Of a DNA stretch of 64,000 bases, positions 56,593 to 64,000 are shown in pieces. The stretch comes from Lichenicola sp964247755 (GTDB lineage Bacteria; Pseudomonadota; Alphaproteobacteria; Acetobacterales; Acetobacteraceae), in the NCBI GenBank assembly GCA_964247755.1, contig CAXTVX010000010.1:10858-74857 (forward strand). The letters are read 5' to 3'. The first letter of the stretch is position 1, and every line of letters begins with the position of its first letter. The notes beneath the pieces were generated by a model. The model saw nothing but the letters and a program-made list of their open reading frames with translations. It was not told the origin of the DNA and made no database searches. The position numbers were made by a program, and so were the translations under genes.

Positions 56593-57534
56593 ATGGATCC
56601 CCTGTCAGACGTCCTGTCGCTGTTGAAGCTGCGCAGCTACATGGTCGGCGGCTTCGACATCGGCGGCGATTGGTCGATCGGCTTCGGCCGCCACGAGGGC
56701 ATTAAGTGCTACGCGGTGGCGTCCGGCGCGTGTTGGCTGTCGATGGAGGGTGTTCCGGAACCGGTGCGCCTGGGCACTGGCGACTGCTTCCTGCTGCCGA
56801 GGGGGCGCCCCTTCCACCTCGCGAGCGACCTGGCGGTGACCCCGGTCGACGCCCGCACGATGTTCTCCGCCCCGTCGAACGGCGGCCTCGTCGTCCACAA
56901 CGGTGGCGGCGACTTCGCGGCCGTCGGCGGGCACTTCGCCCTGTCCGGCGACCAGGCCGGACTCCTGCTCGGGGCGCTGCCGCCGATCGTCCACCTGGCG
57001 GAAGAGGCGGACAAGGCGGCGCTGCGCTGGTGCCTGCAGCAGATGCGTCGGGAGCTGCACGAGCCGCAGCCGGGCAGCGTGCTGGTGGCGCAGCACCTCG
57101 CCACCATGATGCTGGTCCAGGCGCTGCGCCTGCACCTGGCGGAGGGGCGGGGCGGCGTCGGCTGGCTGTTCGCCCTGGCGGACAGGCGGATGGGTGCGGC
57201 GCTCGCGGCCATGCACGGCGACCCGGCGCGGGCCTGGACCCTGCAGGCGCTCGCGCGGTGCGCCGGCATGTCCCGGTCCAGCTTCGCGCTGCGGTTCAAG
57301 GAGACCGTCGGCACCTCGCCAATGGACTACCTGACGCGGTGGCGGATGCGGCTGGCCGACGACAGGCTGTCCGGTTCCGACGACCCGGTGTCGGTCATCG
57401 CCGCGTCGCTCGGGTACGAGTCGGAAAGCGCGTTCAGCACCGCCTTCAAGCGGGTCATGGCGCACTCGCCACGGCAGTGCAGGCGTGGCCGGCCGCGGCC
57501 GGTCCGGCGGGCGCTCGCGGAAGGCCGTGCCTGA
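56593..57534 (+). CDS. AraC-family transcriptional regulator (cupin_6 type)
   Basis: 313-residue regulator. The N-terminal cupin-like sensor domain contains GIKCYAVASGACWLSMEG and LGTGDCFLLPRGRPFHLASD. The C-terminal AraC HTH pair spans about residues 215-300: WTLQALARCAGMSRSSFALR FKETVGTSPMDYLTRWRMRLA, then VSVIAASLGYESESAFSTAF. It is divergent from the SDR gene with a 123-bp gap that probably carries its binding site; I did not find an obvious repeat there. The ligand is unknown. Confidence 0.93.
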   Translation: MDPLSDVLSLLKLRSYMVGGFDIGGDWSIGFGRHEGIKCYAVASGACWLSMEGVPEPVRLGTGDCFLLPRGRPFHLASDLAVTPVDARTMFSAPSNGGLVVHNGGGDFAAVGGHFALSGDQAGLLLGALPPIVHLAEEADKAALRWCLQQMRRELHEPQPGSVLVAQHLATMMLVQALRLHLAEGRGGVGWLFALADRRMGAALAAMHGDPARAWTLQALARCAGMSRSSFALRFKETVGTSPMDYLTRWRMRLADDRLSGSDDPVSVIAASLGYESESAFSTAFKRVMAHSPRQCRRGRPRPVRRALAEGRA

Positions 57535-57561
57535 TCCGGGCCGCGCCCCGCTTCGTTCGTT

Positions 57562-58547
<986 letters not shown>

Positions 58548-58551
<4 letters not shown>

Positions 58552-59576
58552 CCGGCGATCACGGTCGGCTCGAACGACGGCTGCACGCGTGGCGGCAGCG
58601 GACGGCCTTCGCCCGGCAGCACGCAGGCGACCTCCTGCGCGTCGAACGGCGCCAGCACCGGCCGCACCGCGCAGGCGTCGTGGCGATGGGCGCAGCGCGG
58701 CTGGAACGGGCAGCCCTCCGGGCGCTGCGCCGGGCTCGGCGGTGCTCCGGGGATGGACGGCAGCCGCGCCGGACGCTGGCCGTGCAGCGGCGGGATGCTG
58801 TCGAGCAGGCCCGCGGTGTAGGGGTGGGCGGGCCTGTGGAACAGCGCCGCGGTCGGGCCGCGCTCGACCATGTTGCCGGCGTACAGCACCATGGTCCGGT
58901 CGCAGGTTTCCGCGACCACGCCCATGTCGTGGGTGATCAGCAGCACGGCCGATCCGAAGTCGCTGCGCAGCCGTCGGAGCAGGTCGAGGATCTGCGCCTG
59001 CACGGTGACGTCCAGCGCCGTAGTCGGCTCGTCGGCGATCAGCAGCGACGGGTTGCAGCTCAGCGCCATGGCGATCATCGCCCGCTGCCGCAGGCCGCCG
59101 GACAGCTGGTGCGGATAGCGGTCGGCGGCGCGCCTGGGATCGGGCACGCCCATCTCGCCCAGAAGCTCGATGGTGCGCGCCCGGGCGCCGGCGCGGCTCA
59201 GTGCCTGGTGCGCGCGCAACTGCTCGTCGATCTGCCAGCCGATGGTGTAGACCGGGGTCAGCGCCGTCATCGGGTCCTGGAAGATCATGGCGATCTCGGC
59301 GCCGCGCAGCGCCTGCATCCGGCGCGCCGGCGCGCCGACCAGCTCCTCGCCGCGATAGCGTGCGGAGCCGGTGATGCGTGCACCCGGCACGTCGACCAGT
59401 CCCATCAGCGCCAGCGCCGTCATGCTCTTGCCCGAGCCCGACTCGCCCACCAGCCCCAGGATCTCGCGCGCGCCGAGCGAGAACGAGACGTTCTCGACGA
59501 TGCGCACGCTGCGTCCCCGTCCCGCCGGCAGGGCGATGCTCAGGTCGCGCACCTCCAGCAGCGTGTCAGCGTGCAT
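58548..59576 (-). CDS. Peptide-type ABC importer ATPase (DppD/OppD-like)
   Basis: 342-residue partner ATPase. Walker A GLVGESGSGKSMTALALMGL, Q-loop AMIFQDPMTALTPVYTIGWQ, signature QLSGGLRQRAMIAMALSCNP, Walker B LLIADEPTTALDVTVQAQIL, and a C-terminal Cys segment CPFQPRCAHRHDACAVRP. It overlaps both neighbours (11 nt with the DppB-like gene, 4 nt with DppF), so it is tightly coupled. Confidence 0.93.
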
Positions 59577-60540
59577 CGCGCACCCGCGGGTCGAGCAGCA
59601 GGTAGACCAGGTCCACCACGGCGTTGGCCAGCACCACGAAGATCGCCGAGTACATCACGGTAGCCATGATCAGCGGCAGGTCGAGGTTGATCAGCCCCTG
59701 GTAGGTGAGCCGCCCGACGCCCTGCAACCCGAACACCACCTCGGTCAGCAGGGCGCCGCCGCCGACCAGCTGGGCGAAGTCGAGCCCGAACAGCGAGACG
59801 AAGGTGACCAGCGAGGTGCGCAGCCCGTGCCGCAGCAGCACGCGGGTCTCGGTCAGGCCCTTGGCGCGGGCGGTGCGCATGAAGTCCTCGCCCGACGACG
59901 CGACCAGGTCGGCGCGCAGCACCCGGCCATAGATGCCGATGAACAGCACTGCCAGCACGCACCACGGGATCACCAAGTGCGCGGCCCAGCCGAGCGGGTC
60001 GGCGTGCAGCGGCACGTAGCCGAGGCCGGGCACCCAGGAGAACAGCCAGGTGTCGTGGTAGCGGCTTTGCGTCACGAGGTTGGCGACCTCGCCCAGCCAG
60101 AACACCGGCATCGAGATGCCGACCAGCCCCAGCATCATCAGGCCGCGGTCGAGGATCGAGCCGCGCGTGGCGGCGGCGACCGTGCCCATCAGGATCGAGG
60201 CCACGATCCATACCACGGCGGCACCCCCGACCAGGGACAGGGTGACCGGGGCCGCCTGCATCACCTCCGGCACCACCTTTTCCCCGTGATCGACAAACGA
60301 CGCGAGGTCACGGGTCACGAACAGGGAGTCCATCAGGTGCACGTACTGCACCGGCAGCGGCCGGTCGAAGCCGTAGGCGTGGCGCACCGCCGCCATGGTC
60401 TCGGGGCTCGCGTTGCGTCCGGCGATGCGCGCGGTCGGGTCCGAGCCGGGGGTGGCGAAGAACACCAGGAACACCAGCACGCTGATGCCGAACAGCACCA
60501 GCACGGTCTGGCCGAGCCGGCCGAGCAGGGCACGCGCCAT
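59566..60540 (-). CDS. Peptide-type ABC importer permease (DppB-like)
   Basis: 324-residue permease with about six helices. The N terminus RLGQTVLVLFGISVLVFLVF ending in FATPGSDPTARI is the DppB/NikB signature. The EAA-like coupling block FMRTARAKGLTETRVLLRHG LR and VVFGLQGVGRLTYQGLINLD are typical. ATG 60540 lies 1 nt after the DppC-like stop. The long periplasmic segment after the first helix is normal. Confidence 0.92.
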   Translation of the reverse strand: MARALLGRLGQTVLVLFGISVLVFLVFFATPGSDPTARIAGRNASPETMAAVRHAYGFDRPLPVQYVHLMDSLFVTRDLASFVDHGEKVVPEVMQAAPVTLSLVGGAAVVWIVASILMGTVAAATRGSILDRGLMMLGLVGISMPVFWLGEVANLVTQSRYHDTWLFSWVPGLGYVPLHADPLGWAAHLVIPWCVLAVLFIGIYGRVLRADLVASSGEDFMRTARAKGLTETRVLLRHGLRTSLVTFVSLFGLDFAQLVGGGALLTEVVFGLQGVGRLTYQGLINLDLPLIMATVMYSAIFVVLANAVVDLVYLLLDPRVRDAR

Positions 60541-60541
60541 C

Positions 60542-61552
60542 CTAGCCGCGCCGTCCGGTCTCGCGCACGTCCAGCGCGTCGCGGAGGCCATCGCCCAGGA
60601 TGTTGAGCGCCAGCACGGTGACCACGATCGCAAGCCCCGGCGCGATCGCCACCGCGGGCCTGGTGTAGATCAGCCCCTGGCCGTCCTCGATGATGGTGCC
60701 CCAGCTCGCCGCCGGCGCCTGCACGCCGATGCTCAGGAACGACAGCGCGCTCTCCGCCAGCAGCGCCAGCGCCATCACCAGCGGCGCCAGCACGATCAGG
60801 GTGGTGGACACGTTGGGCAGGATGTCGCGCAGCAGGATGCGCGCGCGCGGCACGCCGAGGCAGCGCGCGGCGAGCACGAACTCGGCCTGCCTGAGCGACA
60901 GCACACGGCCGCGTATCGGCCGCGCCGCGTAAGGCACGTACACCAGGGCGATGATGGTGATCGGCAGCAGGAGGTTGTCGGAGCGGATGGTGAACGGTCC
61001 CAGCTGCAGCCCCTGGCTGACGGTGACGATGGAAAGCGAGATCGCGAACAGGTACACCGGGATCGCCCACATGATGTCCATCAGCCGCGACAGCACCACG
61101 TCGACCAGGCCACCGAAGAACCCGGCGCAGATGCCGACCAGGGCCGCCAGCACGATGCACAGCACCGACGCCGCGGCAGAGATCAGCAGCGAGTTGCGTC
61201 CGCCATAGAGCAGGCGCGCCGCCACGTCGCGGCCCTGGTTGTCGGCACCGAGCAGGTCGGCGCTCGCGTGCCAGGTCGGACCGATCGGCGTCAGGCCGAG
61301 ATGCAGCCGGTTCTGGTTCGGCTGCATCACCGGCACCTCCTCGCCGTGAAGCGTTACGGTGGCGGCGACGTCGGACTCGAACGGGTCGGTGTGCGCGATG
61401 TCGTGCGCATAGAACGGTGCGGCCAGGCTCAACACGACCAGCAGCGCCAGAACGAGGAGGGACGCGACCGCGCTCGGGATGCGAAGCAGCGCGCGCAGCG
61501 CCGTCTCCCACGGACCAGGCACGCGCGCAGGGGCGGACAGCGCGGCGCTCAT
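60542..61552 (-). CDS. Peptide-type ABC importer permease (DppC-like)
   Basis: 336-residue permease of the DppC type: a hydrophobic N-terminal helix (VASLLVLALLVVLSLAAPFY) and an extended loop. The conserved ADNQGRDVAARLLYGGRNSLL and the coupling block QAEFVLAARCLGVPRARILL RDILPNVS follow. It precedes DppB here, the reverse of the usual B-C order. The start overlaps the binding-protein stop by 4 nt (ATGA). Confidence 0.92.
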   Translation of the reverse strand: MSAALSAPARVPGPWETALRALLRIPSAVASLLVLALLVVLSLAAPFYAHDIAHTDPFESDVAATVTLHGEEVPVMQPNQNRLHLGLTPIGPTWHASADLLGADNQGRDVAARLLYGGRNSLLISAAASVLCIVLAALVGICAGFFGGLVDVVLSRLMDIMWAIPVYLFAISLSIVTVSQGLQLGPFTIRSDNLLLPITIIALVYVPYAARPIRGRVLSLRQAEFVLAARCLGVPRARILLRDILPNVSTTLIVLAPLVMALALLAESALSFLSIGVQAPAASWGTIIEDGQGLIYTRPAVAIAPGLAIVVTVLALNILGDGLRDALDVRETGRRG

Positions 61553-63303
61553 CGCACCCAGGCCTGCGAAAACAGCATGTGGTACAGGTTCACGGTGTAG
61601 AAGTTTCCGACCCTCTTCGACACCAGCTCGATCTTCTTGAACTGGATCAGCGGCGCGTCTGCGGCCTCCCGGACCAGCAGGCGGTCGGCCTGTGCCCAAA
61701 GCTTCGCTCCCGCCGCCTTGTCGGTGACGGACACGAGTGCCGCCTGGTGCACCAGATCCTCGAACGGCTTGTCGCACAGACCGGAGATGTCGATCGACGA
61801 GTCCGAGCCGGGATGGAAGTTCTCGCAGCCGTAGAGTGCTGTGAGGAAGTCCGACGGTTCCGGATAATCGGCGTACCAGTCGTTGATGCTGATCTGCACC
61901 TTGTTGTTCGTGTTCTGGATGTAGGTGAACTGGATCGCGAACGCGATCGGCTTGACGTCGGCGTCGTAGCCGAGCTCGCGCAGCATGTTCTGCAGGTAGG
62001 TGCCCATGCCGATCTCGACCGCGCGGTTCGGGATCACCAGGGTGACGTGCATGCCCTTGGTGCCGCTTTCGGCCACCAGCTGCTTCGCGCGCGCGAGGTC
62101 GGGTGCCTTCCATTCCGCGGCCGGATGCTCGAAGTCGGCGCCCTTGGTATACGGGCAGTACGGCTCGTAGCCGGGCAGCCCGACCGGCACGTTCTGGCAC
62201 AGCACGCTGGCGGCGGCGGGCCCGCCGTAGAAGGTCTGCATCGCCCGCCGGTTGACGGCGTAGTTGATCGCCTGCCGCACCTTGATGTTGTTGAACGGCG
62301 GCAGGTTCACGTTCATCGGCAGGTAGTAGGTGCCGAACACCCGGTTGATGTGCACCTGGTCCGGATAGCGGTCGCCGAGCTCGCCGTAGCGGTCGAGCGG
62401 GACGTTGTCGTACATGTAGTCGAAGTCGCCGTTCTCGGTGGCGGTCACCTCCGCCTCGTCGGTCAGGCCGAAGGAATAGGTGATGTGGTCCGGGTAGCCG
62501 TCCGGCTGCGCCTCAGGAGACCACACCTTGAAGAACGGGTTGCGGTCGGTGTCCAGCCCATGGTTCGGGTCGTAGCTGGTGATCCGGTACGGCCCGGTGC
62601 CGGGGGGTGCCTCGTTGCCCAGGTCGTGCGCCGGGGTGTCGGCCGGCAACACGTAGGCGTGCGGGAACGACAGCTTGTCGAAGAACTCGGCGTCCGGATG
62701 GGTCAGGTGGAAGGTGATGGTGCGCGCCACCTCGTCGCCGACCACGCCTCCCACCAGCGTGCAGTGCGCCCCATCCTTGAGGCAAGCATCGGCGCCGACG
62801 ATGCCGCCGTAGAAGCCGCCGGCGGTCGGCGAGTTGACCTTGAAGATGCGCTGGAACGAGGCGACCACGTCGCGCACCCCCACCTCCCTTCCGTCGGAGA
62901 AGCGGACACCGCGTCGCAGGTGGAACACGTAGGTGAGGCCGCCATCCTCGGGCGACGGCAGCGCCTCGGCGAGGTCCGCCACCGGATGGTTGCTCGCCTC
63001 GCCCGGCCGCTTGGCAAAGGCGGTGAGCCCGTCATAGACCGCCACGGTCAGGCTGATCATCTCCGAGTTGTAGTTGATCTGCGGATCGGCGGTGCCGGCG
63101 CCGGCATCGGCGGTCAGCCGCAGCGTGCCGCCGCGATGCGGGCTGCCGACCGTCTGGCCGCCCGGCGCGATCAGCGGCGGCGCGTCGGCCGGTGCGTCGT
63201 CCCCCGGCGGCGGCGCTTGAACGACGTTCACACTCGGCGGAGCGGCAGCGGCGGCGGACAGCAGCAGGAACGCCGCGGCCGAGCGCAGGCAGCGGCGCCG
63301 CAC
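61549..63303 (-). CDS. ABC importer substrate-binding protein, family 5 (DppA-like)
   Basis: 584-residue exported binding protein. The signal sequence MRRRCLRSAAAFLLLSAAAA is followed by a Pro/Ala-rich linker. SBP_bac_5 features include GGTLRLTADAGAGTADPQIN, the domain-I block FHLRRGVRFSDGREVGVRDV, TGPYRITSYDPNHGL and KVRQAINYAVNRRAMQTFYG. The start is GTG 63303. The gene lies 1 nt after the SCO stop. Ligand unknown; peptides and metallophores are both possible for this family. It is larger than typical DppA (~530). Confidence 0.92.
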   Translation of the reverse strand: MRRRCLRSAAAFLLLSAAAAAPPSVNVVQAPPPGDDAPADAPPLIAPGGQTVGSPHRGGTLRLTADAGAGTADPQINYNSEMISLTVAVYDGLTAFAKRPGEASNHPVADLAEALPSPEDGGLTYVFHLRRGVRFSDGREVGVRDVVASFQRIFKVNSPTAGGFYGGIVGADACLKDGAHCTLVGGVVGDEVARTITFHLTHPDAEFFDKLSFPHAYVLPADTPAHDLGNEAPPGTGPYRITSYDPNHGLDTDRNPFFKVWSPEAQPDGYPDHITYSFGLTDEAEVTATENGDFDYMYDNVPLDRYGELGDRYPDQVHINRVFGTYYLPMNVNLPPFNNIKVRQAINYAVNRRAMQTFYGGPAAASVLCQNVPVGLPGYEPYCPYTKGADFEHPAAEWKAPDLARAKQLVAESGTKGMHVTLVIPNRAVEIGMGTYLQNMLRELGYDADVKPIAFAIQFTYIQNTNNKVQISINDWYADYPEPSDFLTALYGCENFHPGSDSSIDISGLCDKPFEDLVHQAALVSVTDKAAGAKLWAQADRLLVREAADAPLIQFKKIELVSKRVGNFYTVNLYHMLFSQAWVR

Positions 63304-63304
63304 C

Positions 63305-63904
63305 TCAGCCGGCCAGCGCGCGCAGCCGGTCGGCGATCGCCCGTGCCGGGGCGTTGCCCATCAGCACGTCGGCGAATCGCCCCTGCGGGTCCATGATCAC
63401 GAACACCGAGCTGTGGTCCATCACCATGTGCCCCGGCGTCGCGTGGCCGTCGGGCGCGGCGTAGACCCGGTACTCGCGCCTGACCTGCTCAATCTGCGCC
63501 GCGGTGCCGCTCAGGCCGAGGATGCGGGGGTCGAACTTCGCGGCATAGGCGCCCATCGCCGACGGCGTGTCGTGCGCCGGGTCGACGGTGATGAACAGCG
63601 GCGCCACCTTCCGGACGGTGCCGCCGAGCTGGCCCAGCGCGTCCGCCATGTCGTTCAGCGCGGTCGGGCAGGTGTCCGGGCACTGGGTGTAGCCGAAATA
63701 GACCAGCATCCAGCGGCCGCGGAAGTCGCGGTCGGTAACGACACCGCCGTCCGGGGCGGTGAGGCGGAACGGGCCGCCGATCTGCACCGGCGTGTCGGCG
63801 GACGACGCCGCCGGCCCGAACCAGTGCAGCGTGACCGCCATCTGAGTCAGCACCAGCACCATCGCCGCGACCGGGAGCAGCCGGGCCAGGTGCCGCGGGG
63901 CCAT
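63305..63904 (-). CDS. SCO1/SenC-family copper chaperone
   Basis: 199-residue membrane-anchored, thioredoxin-fold protein that delivers copper to the CuA centre of cytochrome oxidase (family knowledge). It has an N-terminal helix (about residues 5-25), the copper/thiol motif YTQCPDTCPTALND (CxxxC), and the conserved His in HMVMDHSSVFVI. The core RLTAPDGGVVTDRDFRGRWM and APLFITVDPAHDTPSAM is intact. Start uncertain: ATG 63904 gives the standard form. TTG 63943, which overlaps the polA stop and has GGAGG 4 nt upstream, would add 13 residues including two RRPT(S/L) repeats. It heads the ABC operon. Confidence 0.92.
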   Translation of the reverse strand: MAPRHLARLLPVAAMVLVLTQMAVTLHWFGPAASSADTPVQIGGPFRLTAPDGGVVTDRDFRGRWMLVYFGYTQCPDTCPTALNDMADALGQLGGTVRKVAPLFITVDPAHDTPSAMGAYAAKFDPRILGLSGTAAQIEQVRREYRVYAAPDGHATPGHMVMDHSSVFVIMDPQGRFADVLMGNAPARAIADRLRALAG

Positions 63905-63907
63905 ACG

Positions 63908-63937
63908 CCTCAAGGTGGGGCGCCTTGAGGTGGGGCG
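63908..63937. repeat. 15-bp tandem repeat between polA and the SCO gene
   Basis: Two adjacent copies, CCTCAAGGTGGGGCG (63908-63922) and CCTTGAGGTGGGGCG (63923-63937), match at 13/15. A partial third unit CCTCAA follows. The 15-bp period is in frame with the SCO gene, so the TTG-start form would carry RRPTS-RRPTL at its N terminus. Confidence 0.7.
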
Positions 63938-63939
63938 CC

Positions 63940-64000
63940 TCAATGCGCCTCCGCCCAGTTGCGGCCGGTGCCGGTCTCGACCACCAGCGGCACCGACAGG
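63940..64000 (-). CDS. polA: DNA polymerase I, C-terminal end only
   Basis: Only the last 19 codons are inside the window; the gene continues beyond the right edge. The minus-strand reading ends LSVPLVVETGTGRNWAEAH and stops at TGA 63942-63940. This matches the very conserved PolA terminus (PLxVExGxGxNWxxAH), the end of the polymerase palm. The stop overlaps a possible TTG start of the SCO gene. Confidence 0.75.
   Translation of the reverse strand, partial: LSVPLVVETGTGRNWAEAH

Overview
The window is 64 kb of very GC-rich chromosomal DNA. It most likely comes from an alphaproteobacterium of the Acetobacteraceae type (inference from gene content, no search was run). The pointers are the MetX-MetW methionine pair, a fused transaldolase/phosphoglucose isomerase inside a complete pentose-phosphate operon, a GTTC-N7-GTTC site (the alphaproteobacterial LexA box), and an abundance of 4-nt ATGA/GTGA start-stop overlaps. 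I see no prophage, intact insertion sequence, CRISPR array, rRNA or tRNA. The layout looks like ordinary chromosome with a few accessory islands.

Region by region. 1-3661: metX (5' end cut by the window edge), metW, a convergent small membrane protein and an amino-acid permease. 3658-5930: a REP-like palindrome, then a two-gene minus-strand operon of a PAS-GGDEF-EAL cyclic-di-GMP enzyme and a BLUF blue-light sensor. 6110-10670: an unknown membrane protein, then a minus-strand pair of MscS-type channel and 2OG-Fe(II) dioxygenase plus a possible 40-residue protein. 10859-15647: two tandem paralogous ~790-residue proteins of unknown function with internal duplication. 15657-16792: thiM and a small protein preceded by a promoter overlapping a LexA-type box. 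16877-20104: molybdate transporter modABC with an overlapping Nudix hydrolase gene. 20115-23031: small unknown proteins, hisC and a YbhB/PEBP protein. 23090-27246: a secreted S53 (sedolisin) protease, DMT transporter, DUF421 protein, an anchored unknown protein and an ankyrin-repeat protein.

27357-34008 is the treX-treZ-treY operon, which converts glycogen-type glucan to trehalose. 34060-36404 pairs an NDH-2 type dehydrogenase with a metallo-beta-lactamase-fold hydrolase. 36591-41198 is an RND efflux adaptor and pump. 41252-42916 is a secreted S10-type serine carboxypeptidase. 43241-54683 is the metabolic centrepiece: tkt, tal-pgi, gnd, zwf, two HAD-IIB phosphatases, pgl, rpiA and gluconokinase, mostly with overlapping ends. 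Together they encode the oxidative and most of the non-oxidative pentose-phosphate pathway plus gluconate entry. 54696-57534 has YnfA, a DUF188 protein, and a divergent SDR/AraC pair. 57562-63904 is a peptide-type ABC importer in the order A-C-B-D-F (transcription order) led by a SCO copper chaperone, which itself follows the last codons of polA at the right edge.

The observations most worth a second look are the tandem paralogs at 10859-15647, the LexA-box promoter at 15934-15966, the blue-light/c-di-GMP operon, the channel-dioxygenase coupling, the two HAD phosphatases embedded in the pentose-phosphate operon, and the direct-repeat operator candidate upstream of the S53 protease.
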